Assembly: GCA_041389725.1 (NCBI GenBank)
Contig: JAWKRG010000014.1
Location: 228,054-292,053 of the forward strand
From: Polyangiaceae bacterium
Lineage (GTDB): Bacteria > Myxococcota_A > Polyangia > Polyangiales > Polyangiaceae
Reading direction: 5' to 3'
Length of the DNA: 64,000 nt
A program made the translations under genes and the position numbers. Below the pieces are notes generated by a model, which was not told the origin of the DNA, searched no databases, and saw only the letters and a list, made by a program, of their open reading frames with translations. Position 1 is the first letter of the stretch. Each line of letters opens with the position of its first letter. Shown one piece after another: positions 34,549 through 44,930 of this stretch.

Positions 34549-35106
34549 ATGCCCGCTGCGACGCTGACCACCAACGAGGTCGCGGCCCTGGTTGGCCTCG
34601 ACGAGGACCGGGTGCGGAAGGAAGTCGAGCACGGTCTGGCAGGGACCGGCAGTCCGCCTCGGTTCAGCTTCACCGACGCGGTCTACTTTGGCGCCTTGGC
34701 GGCATTGGGTCTGCATCTTGTCGTGGACGACCGTCGAAAGCTTCACGAGGTCATCACCCGGGCGATGAAAGGGAAGAAGCCTCCGGCTCGCGTAGAGATG
34801 AGCCCTGTGCTCGACCTCAAGCTTGGTCGTGTCGCCCTTGCCATCGGTGACCGGATCGAACACTTCGAGGCCTGGAAAGCCAAGCTCGTCACCTCCGACG
34901 ACATTCTCGGAGGCGAGCCCGTGTTTCCCAAGAGTCGCCTCTCCGTGAGGAACGTCGGCAAGCAGGCGATCAGGGGCGTACCGGTCGCCGAGCTTCGGGA
35001 GGACTACCCGTACCTCAAGCAGCGGGACATCGAGTTCGCCAAGTTGTACACGCTGGCGTACCCCAAGATGGGACGGCCTCGTGAACGTCAAGCTGCTGCT
35101 CGATGA
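34549..35106 (+). CDS. DUF433-type antitoxin with helix-turn-helix N-terminus
   Basis: The first 60 residues (TLTTNEVAALVGLDEDRVRKEVEHG) resemble a MerR-like DNA-binding region. The C-terminal part (PVFPKSRLSVRNVGKQAIRGVPVAELREDYPYLKQRDIEFAKLYT) is the DUF433 domain found in antitoxins paired with DUF5615 toxins. It overlaps the next gene by 26 bp. Autoregulation at the upstream palindrome is likely. Confidence 0.8.
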   Translation: MPAATLTTNEVAALVGLDEDRVRKEVEHGLAGTGSPPRFSFTDAVYFGALAALGLHLVVDDRRKLHEVITRAMKGKKPPARVEMSPVLDLKLGRVALAIGDRIEHFEAWKAKLVTSDDILGGEPVFPKSRLSVRNVGKQAIRGVPVAELREDYPYLKQRDIEFAKLYTLAYPKMGRPRERQAAAR

Positions 35107-35461
35107 GAACATCTCGCCCTGGGTAGGCATCCGCCTCTGCAAAGAGGACGGGATCGACGCCTGCGGGATCCGCGATCGGGGTCTGTTGGCCGCCTCCGAT
35201 CCAGAGGTCTTGGCGTATGCCTTCACCGAAGACCGGATCCTCGTGACCAAGAACGTGGACGACTTCGACAAGCTCGCCAGGAGTCGCGAGCTTCACGCAG
35301 GGATCATCCTGCTGGAAGACGGCGGCCTCTCCCGGGTCGAGCAGCTACGGGTGATTCGGCTCGCCCTGGCCGAACTCGCGTCGCGGTCGGACATGGTGAA
35401 CTGCGTGATGCGCGTCGCCGCCGACGAGACCGTGAAGTTCGAGGATGCTCCGGCGCCTTGA
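35081..35461 (+). CDS. DUF5615 PIN-like toxin
   Basis: The opening KLLLDENISPWVGIRL and the later RILVTKNVDDF match the DUF5615 PIN-like family (Mut7-C related), toxic partners of DUF433 proteins. The Asp residues of LLDEN and NVDDF are the probable metal ligands. GTG start inside the antitoxin gene. Length 126 is normal, and the pair seems intact. Confidence 0.8.
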   Translation: MNVKLLLDENISPWVGIRLCKEDGIDACGIRDRGLLAASDPEVLAYAFTEDRILVTKNVDDFDKLARSRELHAGIILLEDGGLSRVEQLRVIRLALAELASRSDMVNCVMRVAADETVKFEDAPAP

Positions 35462-35689
35462 GTGGGGACGATCGTCGACAAGCGCGGTTTCGCGAAGCGT
35501 CGCGAGCGTCGCGAGCGCTTCCGAGCCGTCTGGCGAGGCGTTGCAGCGTCCGCGCCTGAGCCGGACCGCCTGCTGACAACCCGGGGCCCCGCTCACGCCG
35601 CTTCGCTTCGCCTCTACCCGTGTACTGCGCGCCAATTCAGCGCGCTCAGGATCTTGCGATTGCGCAGGTCGAAGGACCCCGACCGCCCG

Positions 35690-36016
35690 CTAGTGCGTCA
35701 GCTTCCACAAGGTGGCGAGCAGGTGGTCGAGCTGGTCGAGGACGGAAGTGAGGGCGGGCTCGCTGATGTAGCCCCAGCCGATGGCGGCGCGAAGCCCGGC
35801 GCGGACCTCGCTGGCGGAGCCAGACGCGCTGAAGTAGCGCGAGCGCCGGGTGCCCGGGTCGCTCGCGGCGCCTTCGCCGAGGTTCAGCACGAAGCTATTG
35901 GTTGCGTCGCGCAGCTGCGCGGCAAGCTTGCGGTCATGGCGCTGCACGCGCGCCACGAAGGGCGCGATGTTGCGTTGGGTGGCGAGTGCGAGATCGAGGG
36001 TGCGAAACGAATGCAT
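35690..36016 (-). CDS. Four-helix-bundle protein, S23/23S rRNA intervening-sequence family
   Basis: This 108-residue protein starts at the ATG at 36016 behind GGAGGCACC. The pattern FRTLDLALATQRNIAPF, LRDATNSFVLNLGEGA and SEVRAGLRAAIGWGYI matches the S23 family, which includes proteins encoded within rRNA insertions and the Avd proteins of diversity-generating retroelements. No reverse transcriptase or rRNA is nearby, so it is a stand-alone member. A strong hairpin precedes the ribosome site. Confidence 0.8.
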   Translation of the reverse strand: MHSFRTLDLALATQRNIAPFVARVQRHDRKLAAQLRDATNSFVLNLGEGAASDPGTRRSRYFSASGSASEVRAGLRAAIGWGYISEPALTSVLDQLDHLLATLWKLTH

Positions 36017-36027
36017 GGTGCCTCCTT

Positions 36028-36079
36028 CTGCCGCGATGGCGGTGGGTTCGCCCGAACCCACCCACCGCCATCGCGGCAG
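36028..36079. repeat. Long hairpin next to the S23 gene ribosome site
   Basis: CTGCCGCGATGGCGGTG pairs with its exact complement, and a further GGTTCG/CGAACC is joined by a 4-base bulge. The loop is tiny. The structure covers 52 bp and ends 2 bp before the S23 gene's Shine-Dalgarno, so it would lie in the 5' leader. Confidence 0.9.
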
Positions 36080-36289
36080 CGAGGTCCCGCTGCCGCGCAA
36101 GCTCGATCGCCACGGCACACTTGCGCGAGCGTTCGAAGCGGATGCGGACGCAGTGCCAGCGCAGCTGGCACGAGGACGCGAAGGAGGAAGTACTTTCGCG
36201 CCCCCCGACCCACGCGCGGAACAGAGCCGCGCCAGGATCGGGGTCGAGTCCGGGTCTGACTTCGGTTCCGAGATCGGGCACAATCCCAG

Positions 36290-36346
36290 CCGCTGGTCCG
36301 GGCCCGGCCCCGGCCGCTTTCGCGGCCCCGGAGCACCGGTCGTTGG
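36290..36346. repeat. GC-rich dispersed repeat, copy A (partial)
   Basis: It shares the core GGCCCGGCCCCGGCCGC-NTTC-GCGGCC with copies B and C and has the same GGCCGC/GCGGCC hairpin. It ends just before the gene at 36353. Confidence 0.7.
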
Positions 36347-36352
36347 AGCGAG

Positions 36353-36760
36353 ATGGCCAACAGCTCACACCGAAGTCGCGTTGAGTTCACGGTGGCCTGG
36401 CCGGTGCAAGGCATTGCGTGCTTTCGCTCCCGGAATTCGGTGCTCGTCCTTTCCGACGTCTACTGGCAATGGATATTCGAGCTACTCTCGAGCACGACCG
36501 ACGATGAAGGCAGGTTGCCATTCGTGAAGGCGTTTGAGGAAGGCTTCGATGACCCGTCGAATCTGGTGGAGCGACTCCCCGTGTCTCTACGGGTAGTGGA
36601 GACGTTTCGCAGAATCGAGCCGACCCTAGCCCCGTCCTTCGAGCGCGTGGTTCCCTCAAAGGGTTGCATCGTTCCGAGCGCCGAAAGAATCCTGGCCGAA
36701 CTACAGACAGTGATCAGCGAAGCCGTCGATCTCGGCAGCGTGGAAATGGAGATCGGGTAG
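36353..36760 (+). CDS. Hypothetical protein, first of a three-gene run
   Basis: A 135-residue protein of no recognised family. It includes VAWPVQGIACFRSRNSVLVL and DVYWQWIFELLSSTTDDEG, then an acidic C-terminus. Base composition is lower in GC than the core genes, as expected of accessory DNA. Its stop overlaps a GTG start by one base (TAGTG). The start at 36353 lies directly behind repeat copy A and is uncertain. Confidence 0.45.
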   Translation: MANSSHRSRVEFTVAWPVQGIACFRSRNSVLVLSDVYWQWIFELLSSTTDDEGRLPFVKAFEEGFDDPSNLVERLPVSLRVVETFRRIEPTLAPSFERVVPSKGCIVPSAERILAELQTVISEAVDLGSVEMEIG

Positions 36761-36927
36761 TGGACTCCGAGCCCGGAGCCGCGTCAGGCTCAGGGCTCCT
36801 ACGTGGGACTGCGGCGGAGCTTTCGGTGTCCTTCGTTGTGGGCACGGACGGGGAGGATCGCGACGTAGTCGAGAGTTCGGAATCCGAGGACCTGGTCGGT
36901 TTGGCGTGCTTTCTAGCTAGCACCTAA
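36760..36927 (+). CDS. Small acidic hypothetical protein
   Basis: A 55-residue frame (MDSEPGAASGSGLLRG, ELSVSFVVGTDGEDRDVVES). It is coupled to the preceding gene by TAGTG and followed 10 bp later by the next. It is plausible as a real small gene only because of this tight packing. No family. Confidence 0.35.
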   Translation: MDSEPGAASGSGLLRGTAAELSVSFVVGTDGEDRDVVESSESEDLVGLACFLAST

Positions 36928-36937
36928 GTGGCAACTG

Positions 36938-37645
36938 ATGAAGATCTCCTACGAAGACATTGTCATTCGCTACAACGCGGTTCGGACTCCGGCCGACGCT
37001 GTTCTCGGCTTGCTCGCGGCGTGGAAGCATTCGGGTCGGCCCGAATTGCTCCGTTTCGGGCGTGCTGGTGGAGGTATCCGGCCGACTCGATCCCTACTGG
37101 AAAAGCACCTTCAGTACGGAATCGTGTTGACGCCTACGTTGATCCTGCGAAGCAGCCGCGCGCGGTCAAACGTTGTGGTGATGGAGTCAGGCTTCCAGGA
37201 TCCGGCCGTCGTGACGGATGATGGCGAGCCTAGCAACGTCTGTGTGTTCGAGCTTTGGGGCAGCTGGGTGCAGGACGGGCTCTCGGGATTTCGCCGAGCG
37301 GATCTTACAAAGCTCATTGTTGCAGCGTCTCGGCTGGGCGAGATGCGGAGGGGGTTCGTGGGAGTGAACGCTGTCCGTGCAACGAAGGAGTACGAGGTGC
37401 TGAACAGGCGTGACAGGCGTGGTCTGCTTCTGCACTGGATCGACTACTTTCGGCGAGACGATGTGAAGAGCATTGGTGGTATTCGCCTCTTGGAGCAATG
37501 CGGCCTCGAGATCTTGCACGAAGACAAGCGGGGCGTGGTCGTGACCGTCAATGCGACACCAAACGACACGGAACTAGCCGACGTGATTGTTGCGACGACT
37601 GAGCGGCTTCGTGAGCGCTCGCGCGCAACCCGACCGATTCGGTAG
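36938..37645 (+). CDS. Hypothetical protein, third of the run
   Basis: A 235-residue cytoplasmic protein. It starts MKISYEDIVIRYNAVRTPAD and has VCVFELWGSWVQDGLSGFRRADL and a late RGLLLHWIDYFRRDDVKSIGG. I do not recognise a domain. Position in a TA-rich accessory strip, with lower GC, suggests a horizontally acquired set; an immunity or effector role is possible but not supported by a motif. Confidence 0.5.
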   Translation: MKISYEDIVIRYNAVRTPADAVLGLLAAWKHSGRPELLRFGRAGGGIRPTRSLLEKHLQYGIVLTPTLILRSSRARSNVVVMESGFQDPAVVTDDGEPSNVCVFELWGSWVQDGLSGFRRADLTKLIVAASRLGEMRRGFVGVNAVRATKEYEVLNRRDRRGLLLHWIDYFRRDDVKSIGGIRLLEQCGLEILHEDKRGVVVTVNATPNDTELADVIVATTERLRERSRATRPIR

Positions 37646-37670
37646 CGCTCGTCTCGGCGGCGACACAGTT

Positions 37671-37772
37671 GGTGCGCGACGGCCTGTGGCCCGGGCTCGG
37701 CCCCGGCCGCATTCGCGGCCTCGGAGCTTCGGTCGCGGCACTCCGGCCCCGGCCGCGGAGGAGCGCTCTGGG
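37671..37772. repeat. GC-rich dispersed repeat, copy B
   Basis: About 102 bp that align with copy C at roughly 85 percent identity from GGTGCGCGACGGCC to the closing GGGCC. It contains the GGCCGC-attc-GCGGCC hairpin and begins 26 bp after a stop codon. Confidence 0.85.
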
Positions 37773-37863
37773 CCGCGAGGCCCACTGTGCCAACGTCGGG
37801 TCGGCTTGCGTGCCCTGGTGGTCCTCAGCACACGTTTGCGCTGGCATCGGTCCGCACGATTCA

Positions 37864-38016
37864 ATGCTTCCTCTTGTGACCGCGCTCAAAGCACACGTGA
37901 AGATTGGGCAGATCGTGCTCGATGAACCGACGGAGCCCACCAATGGCATGCCGGGGGGCGAGCTGACTCGGGCAGTCACTCTAGCGAGGACACCGGCTCA
38001 TGCGCCGTCGGCATGA
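37864..38016 (+). pseudogene. Remnant of an antitoxin gene
   Basis: The segment ALKAHVKIGQIVLDEPTEP closely follows the N-terminus of the intact antitoxin at 40467 (PLKAKVQNGRLVLDEPTDLP). After GMPGGE the match is lost and unrelated residues follow, with no partner toxin, so this is a truncated copy. Confidence 0.5.
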
Positions 38017-38354
38017 TTTCCGCGATTCTCGAATCTGCCACCTCGTCGGGCACCGCGTTGGGCAAACTGGTGGGAAACGGTTCTGCCGGCCTTATGCTTC
38101 CCACGGTGAACGAACGACTCCCCCTCGATGAGGCCATCCAGGCCCTCCGGCGCGACCCCACGCACCCGGTTGTGGTGAAAGTCGACGAGGGCCTGACGGT
38201 CGAGGTGCGCGCGGTGGAGGCCACGGGCGCGACCAAGAAAACCGTGGGTGACTTGTTGCGCGAGGTGGGGCGCTGGGAGGGAGAGACCGGTGCCGATTTG
38301 GATGCGCTTTTCACTCGGCAGCCGGGCAACCGGCGCGTACCAGACTTGCCGTGA
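38013..38354 (+). CDS. Probable antitoxin, now without an intact toxin
   Basis: A 113-residue protein with the stretch LPLDEAIQALRRDPTHPVVVKVDEGLTVEVRAVE and an acidic, Trp-containing tail. Its last codons overlap the start of a VapC-like frame by 4 bp, the usual antitoxin arrangement. The family is not recognised with certainty. Because the toxin is broken, it would be an orphan antitoxin. Confidence 0.5.
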   Translation: MISAILESATSSGTALGKLVGNGSAGLMLPTVNERLPLDEAIQALRRDPTHPVVVKVDEGLTVEVRAVEATGATKKTVGDLLREVGRWEGETGADLDALFTRQPGNRRVPDLP

Positions 38355-38605
38355 AGTACGTGCTCGACACGAACATCGTCGCCCGGCTCCTTGATGGCGA
38401 CGCGCGCGTCGTACCACGCGTGGCGGGGCTCACGACGGACGACGTGGGCATGCCGCTGGTGGTGCGCGCCGAGTTGCTGTTTGGTGTCGAGAAGTCCGCG
38501 CGCCGCGCGCAGAACCGGGCGCGGCTTGAAGGTTTTGCTGCAGACCGCGGTGGCCCCAGCCTACCCAGCGGCAGTGCGTGCGATCCGCTGTTCGCCTACG
38601 AGTAG
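38351..38605 (+). pseudogene. Truncated and frameshifted VapC PIN toxin
   Basis: It begins as a normal VapC: MKYVLDTNIVARLLDGD and GMPLVVRAELLFGVEKS, with the first Asp and Glu. After RARLEG the frame becomes non-homologous; the continuation LLQTAVAPAYPAAVRAIR sits in another frame. The C-terminal half with the remaining catalytic acids is absent. GC-rich repeat copy C lies 74 bp downstream. Confidence 0.65.
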
Positions 38606-38678
38606 GACGAGGTGGGTCGGCTGACCAGAGCGCGTCGCTGGGACGTTTCTTCCCTCAGCCGTGACCGCCATCGACAAC

Positions 38679-38782
38679 GGTGCGCGACGGCCGCTGGCCC
38701 GGGCCCGGTCCCGGCCGCACTCGCGGCCCTGGAGCTTCGGTCACGGCATTCCGGCCCCGGCGCCGGAGGACCGGTCAGGGCC
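38679..38782. repeat. GC-rich dispersed repeat, copy C
   Basis: About 104 bp, about 85 percent identical to copy B, with the hairpin GGCCGC-actc-GCGGCC. It sits between the broken VapC and the broken ATPase gene. Confidence 0.85.
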
Positions 38783-38936
38783 GGGAGGTACCCGCCCGGC
38801 GGCGCGCCCGCAAGCGCCCGCGGACCTGCCTCTCGCGCGGGGCGGGTGCCTATTGAGCGCTGGCAAGCTCCAGTAATCACGCTGTTATTTCCCTGCTTTG
38901 AGGATAAGCGAAGTGGAGTTAGTCTAATGGCTCGCG

Positions 38937-40227
38937 GTGATCCTGCTCGGTGCGCGGCGCGTGGGTAAGACGACGCTGCTGCGCCAGCTCATCCACGACG
39001 CGACCTCCAAGGGCGACGTCGGGCCGGTGATGTACGCGTCGGTGGATGCTCCCACTTACTCTGGTCTTGGCCTTGGCAGACTCGTCGGGCTCTTCGAGGA
39101 GCTGTACCCGCACGACCCCCCCAGGAGCCCCTCGGCTCGTGGTGTTCGACGAGATCCAATGCCTGCCCGACTGGGAAAGGCACTTGAAGGATCTGGTCGA
39201 CACCCACCCACGCACGAGGTTCGTCGCTAGCGGGTCGGCTGGGGCCGCGCTGAAGCGCAAGAGCGCGGAATCGGGCGCCGGTCGGTTCACGGACTTCGAG
39301 CTGCCACCGCTCAGCTTTGCAGAGTATCTGGACTTCGCGGGAGTCACCGAAGGGGTGCTCGACCTGTCCGGCGACCGTGTGCGGGTGCGGGATGTCGACG
39401 GCCTCAACGACCGCTTCACTGACTACATCAACTACGGAGGCTACCCCGAGGTGGTGCGCGACCCAGCGATCCGCTCGAACATCGAGCGCTTCGTACGCAA
39501 CGACATCGTGCAGAAGGTACTCCTTCAAGATCTCCCCACGCTCTACGGGATCACCAACATCCCCGAACTGAATCGGTTGTTCACCACCGTTGCCTACAAC
39601 TCCGGCCAGATCATCAGTCTGGAAGCACTATCCAAGAACGCGGGCGGCGCCAAGCCGACCATTGCGCGTTATCTGGACTACTTGGAGGCAGCGTTCTTGA
39701 TCGTTCGCATGCGCCGGGTCGACGAGACGGCGCGCAGGCTTCAGCGTGAAAGGAGCTTCAAGGTCTTTGTCGCGAATCCGTCCATGCGCGCTGCGCTGTT
39801 CGGTCCCGTGGGTCCAGACAGCGACGCGATGGGGCCGCTGGCGGAGACCGCGCTTGTGACGCAGTACTTGGGAGCGCCGCTCTTCAGTGACTTGTGCTTT
39901 GCACGTTGGAAGCAGGGCGAAGTCGACCTGGTTCGCTTGGATCCGAGTCGCCAGGCGCCCACCTGGGCGCTGGAGGTGAAGTGGTCGGACGGAGCCCAAG
40001 GATCGGACAGCGAGTGGGCGCCGCTGGTGGACTTCGCGCGCCGGAGCCGACTGAACACAGTGTTCATGACCTCCCGTACCGTTTCGAGCAGCAGTCACCG
40101 CGGGGGGTTGCGCCGCGTCGTGATACCCGCTGCGCTTCTGAGCTACGAGATTGGCCGGCTGGCGGCGAGCCAGAAGCTGCTCCGCAGCCACTATGGTCTG
40201 CCACCGACTCACGACTCCGCCGACTAG
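38937..40227 (+). pseudogene. AAA ATPase with DUF4143 domain, one frameshift
   Basis: The P-loop GARRVGKTTLLRQL opens the first frame, which ends at about 39120 in GLFEELYPHDPP. The second frame picks up with LVVFDEIQCLPDWERHLKDLV (Walker B), ASGSAGAALKRKS, GGYPEVVRD and the DUF4143 nuclease-like end WALEVKWSDG. The break is at a run of seven C near 39116; eight C would restore one frame. The N-terminus also lacks the usual 25-35 residues before the P-loop. Whether the gene is dead or misread cannot be told. Confidence 0.75.
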
Positions 40228-40466
40228 GTGAGCCGCGCAAACTGGTAACAGAGTGGAAACGAGCTAACCGTCGCCGAAACTTGTTTCGTATTCTTCGACG
40301 TTTGGCTACCGAGTTGTCGGGGCGGGGTGATTTGAAGGAGGTACACGCCGGACACGATGGTGAGATCTGGCAATAGAGTGGAAACGCGCCGCGGGTGCGC
40401 GACTGCGTCCAATCTGCCGATTGCGTCGGTAGCCACCTGGGGCGGGGGCGGCTAGACTTGACCTCG

Positions 40467-40712
40467 ATGCAACCGCTGAAGGCCAAGGTCCAAAATGGCC
40501 GACTCGTCCTGGACGAGCCCACCGACTTGCCCGAGGGCGAGGTTATCGATCTCGTTCCCGTCGACGAGGTGCTGGCTCGGGGTGGGGACTATCTGGACGA
40601 AGAAGATCGGCAGCGCCTGCACGAATCCCTTCGTGAGAGTATCGAGCAGATGAAGGCCGGCCAGCTCATCGACGCCGATGCCGCGATCGCCGAGCTTCGC
40701 GCCCATCGATGA
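40467..40712 (+). CDS. Antitoxin of a RelE/ParE-type pair
   Basis: An 81-residue protein: QPLKAKVQNGRLVLDEPTDL, then an acidic helical part DEEDRQRLHESLRESIEQMKAG that would wrap the toxin. No clear DNA-binding motif beyond the AbrB-like N-terminus. The stop overlaps the toxin start (ATGA). Confidence 0.8.
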   Translation: MQPLKAKVQNGRLVLDEPTDLPEGEVIDLVPVDEVLARGGDYLDEEDRQRLHESLRESIEQMKAGQLIDADAAIAELRAHR

Positions 40713-41002
40713 GGCTGAGGCTCACTCCCAGGGCTCTTGCGGAGGCCAAGCGGAAGAAGACGTGGTGGCTGCACAACCGACCTGCAGCACCGCACCTCTT
40801 CGAGCAGGAGTTGGTCGCGACGTTCGATTCGATCCTCGCGATGCCGACGATCGGTGTGGAATACCCCGCGGACTTCGATGTCGAAGTGCGCAGGGTGCTG
40901 ATGCCCAAGACTCGGAACCACGTGTACTTCGCCGTTGACGGCGAGGAAGTGGTGATTCTGTCCGTTTGGGGAGCGCAGCGGGGTCGGGGGCCGAAGCTCT
41001 AG
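40709..41002 (+). CDS. RelE/ParE-family toxin
   Basis: A 97-residue protein with the superfamily shape: LTPRALAEAKRKKTWWLHN, then FEQELVATFDSILAMPTIG, RRVLMPKTRNHVYFAVDGEEVVILSVWGAQRG. The basic residues and the V-Y-F strand before VVILSVWGA are typical. RelE cuts mRNA on the ribosome and ParE poisons gyrase; sequence does not decide between them. The pair looks intact. Confidence 0.85.
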   Translation: MRLRLTPRALAEAKRKKTWWLHNRPAAPHLFEQELVATFDSILAMPTIGVEYPADFDVEVRRVLMPKTRNHVYFAVDGEEVVILSVWGAQRGRGPKL

Positions 41003-41107
41003 GCTGGCAAGAGATGGAATTCGGGCGCTGGTGCTGCGCGCCGCCGATCGGGACCGCGGGCGTCAAGATTGACTCAAGCGCACGACCGGCGGAGCATCTC
41101 GAAGCGC

Positions 41108-41782
41108 ATGAAACGAGTGGAGTTTGCGGAGAGGATCTCTGCTGGGCTCGCCGGTTGGTTTCAGCAATTGGCCGCCCAGGGGCTGGAGCAGCAGGTTGGG
41201 GAAGACGCGGCACGCGTCGAACTCGTGAGGATGATTAGCGCACTCCGCGCCTTCGTTCCTGAAACGTCGGTGCGGCCCACGAACTGGCCCGTTCACACAA
41301 AGAAGCGGATCGACATCGGCGTTCTTGGAAGGAGGGAAGGAGCGGCGGGTTGGTACGGAGCAATCGAGCTCAAATGGCCACGCGACAGCGTTGATCTGGC
41401 CGCCACGCGGCAGCGCTTGGTAGAGGACGCAGTTCGCGTCGCGTTCTCGGATACCGCGAACTTGTGTGCAAATTTCGTCGTGCTGGGCGGGACAAGTTCG
41501 GCGTTGGCGTCGTTGTTCGATGCACCACACCCACAGGCGAAGGACAAAGAAGCCCAGAGGAAGGCGTTCGCCAAGCTCTTCCGCCGGAACCCCAAAGACT
41601 CGGTGGGCAAGCTGGAGAATTCAGTGCTCAGCGATTCGTTCCCAGACTTTGCTGACCGAGTTCCTCAGACGGTCTTTAACGGGTGGGCCAGAAGGTTGAG
41701 GACGGAGCTTGTGACACTGGCTCACGCGCGCGTCGGGAGCGCCGAGCGCGGAGTCGTCTACATCTGGCAGTGCAAGAAATAG
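41108..41782 (+). CDS. Hypothetical protein with a PD-(D/E)XK-like core
   Basis: About 224 residues from the ATG at 41108 (an upstream start at 41069 is also open). The segment RIDIGVLG...WYGAIELKWP has the spacing of an Asp and a Glu-x-Lys in the restriction-endonuclease fold. The remainder is not recognised. It lies between a TA pair and a glycosylation operon. A nuclease role is inference. Confidence 0.5.
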   Translation: MKRVEFAERISAGLAGWFQQLAAQGLEQQVGEDAARVELVRMISALRAFVPETSVRPTNWPVHTKKRIDIGVLGRREGAAGWYGAIELKWPRDSVDLAATRQRLVEDAVRVAFSDTANLCANFVVLGGTSSALASLFDAPHPQAKDKEAQRKAFAKLFRRNPKDSVGKLENSVLSDSFPDFADRVPQTVFNGWARRLRTELVTLAHARVGSAERGVVYIWQCKK

Positions 41783-41843
41783 AGATTCAACGTCGCCCGG
41801 TCGGCCCCGACCGAGTGTCTCGCCGTCTCGATGTCGATGCTCA

Positions 41844-42570
41844 TCACAGCGACACCCTTGTGCCTCCACGCAACTCAACCAACGTCACGCCGCCCTCATC
41901 GATCACCTCGAGCCCGCCGTCGAACCGCTCGACGCGAGCTTGCCCGTTGTAGAACGGCTCAACGGCCTGGAAGCGGCGTGAGTAGGCAGGGCAGCCTTGG
42001 GCGTCGACGTGCGTCCAGCCGTGTTCGTCGCGAGCGCGGGCGAAGCCCTTGTGGAACACGTCGAGGTCGACGAACCACTTGTCGTGAACGAGCTTCCCGT
42101 CGAGGTCGATGTGTGTCGAGCGCCCATCCTCTGCCTGAACGACCGCTATTCCGCCGCGGTAGTCGCCGGCGTATCGCCACCGCTCTCTGTAGACCGCATT
42201 GCCCGGCGGCGCGATGTGCCAGTACGCACCCTCGGCGTCACGAACGGGGCATCGGCCCTGCTGGAAATTGCCGCACCAGGCGTACCGAGCAGGATACGCG
42301 CCCTTCCGTCGACCGTGGTGTGATGCCAGCCATCGTCTGCGATGACAGCGGCCAGCCCTCGTAGAAGCCGAAGGTTCGGATGAAGCGCGGATCGTATGCC
42401 GGCGAGCCGTCGGGGCGGATATGCCAGGCGCTGCCATCGCGGCGCACCGCTGCCAGCCCCGGCGCGTGGAACTCAAGCACTTGGTGGAAGCGCTCATCGT
42501 ATGCGGGGTGTCCGTCTTCATGGATGTGGTGCGTGCCATCGGCGGAGATCTGCAGAGACGGCCAACTCAT
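41844..42570 (-). pseudogene. WG-repeat protein, two frameshifts
   Basis: The protein is built of repeats such as GSAWHIRPDGSPAYDPRF, GAYWHIAPPGNAVYRERW, STHIDLDGKLVHDKWF and HGWTHVDAQGCPAYSRRF. The pattern is clear only if the reading frame changes at about 42330 and 42300. Both shifts can be repaired by adding one base in a short run (GGGC to GGGCC, GGAA to GGAAA). Its start overlaps the stop of the upstream radical SAM gene (ATGA), so it ends that operon. Confidence 0.7.
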
Positions 42571-43619
42571 CGCTCACCGTCCGCCGGTTTGCGCATGTTG
42601 CAGCTGAGGCACAGTCGCCGGTTCCGGGTAGGTGGCCACGAGCTCGCGATAGGCATCGCCGTCCCAGATTTCCATGAAGCCCCTTTCGTTGAGGTTGCCG
42701 AACTGGCCAAGGGTCCGACGCTGCGCATCCGGGGGCGCAACAGGGGTCGAACCGGCCGACCGCGCTCACCCAGGCCTCCTGCCCGGAGGAAAGGGCACGG
42801 ACCGCCGGGCGCGAGGTCGTCAGTTGCCGCGGAGTCCAGCGGGAAGATGTTGTCGAGGAGCACGTGCTTTCCGTTTGGGAGGCACCGCCCGGCGGCCGCC
42901 GAGCGAGCGGCAAGAACTGCCTGGTTCCAGCGCTCGATGGCGGAGGGACTTCGCCGCATCGATTGCTCGCGGATTTCGTCGAAGTGCGCCCAGAGGTGAT
43001 GGCCCTTCACGCGATCAACTCCGAGATCGATGGCAAGACGGACCACGTCGGCGAGCTCCCGCGACGTTCGCTTCGACGAACGTGAGCTGGAAGGTCACCC
43101 GACAGCGATTCCCCACCGGCTGCCGCGTGGCTATCGCGTACCGCGATGAAGGCACGGACGTTCTCCAGCACGTCCTCCCACCGGCTGCCCAGCATGATCG
43201 GCCTCGAGCGTCGCCTTGGTCGCGCCGTTCCAGGAGATCTTTACGTCGGGAGGTCACGGGCACGATGCGCTCCGCCCACGCCCAGGCGCCGAGGCGGGGG
43301 AAGGTGCCGTTGGTGGTTAGGTTCAGCTTGACTGCGTAGCGGTCGCAGAGTTCGAGAATGTGCTCGAAGTGCTCGTACAAGAGCGGTTCGCCCATCGTTG
43401 TTGACGGGAATGATCTCCCGGAAGCCCGCGGCGCTGCTTCCGCGACGACGCGCTCGATCATCTCGAACGGCATGAGGCGCCGGCGTACCGTTCTTGCTTC
43501 CGCCCGGATCTGAAGAGGGCTGTGAGGCGAGTGCTCTTCGCACATGACGTGCAGCGCAGGTTGCAGGTGTCGGGGTTCGTGTCGAACGTGATGCGCCACG
43601 GGCCGGATTGGCGAGCAAC
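42567..43619 (-). pseudogene. Radical SAM/SPASM protein, several frameshifts
   Basis: Read with frame changes, the gene gives GPWRITFDTNPDTCNLRC followed by an MCEEHS that completes CxxxCxxC after repair, then GEPLLYEHFEHILELCDRYAVKLNLTTNGTFP. The C-terminal section is VDRVKGHHLWAHFDEIREQS, then a SPASM-like GPCPF, RFDPCCAP and LCLSCNMRKPAD. At least four indels are needed. The homology is strong around each break, so the damage is recent or due to sequence error. Confidence 0.65.
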
Positions 43620-43624
43620 CCTGG

Positions 43625-44926
<1,302 letters not shown>

Positions 44927-44930
<4 letters not shown>

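Noticed and set aside
35690..36079. Diversity-generating retroelement around the S23/Avd-like gene
   Set aside because: No reverse transcriptase and no template/variable repeat pair is present nearby.
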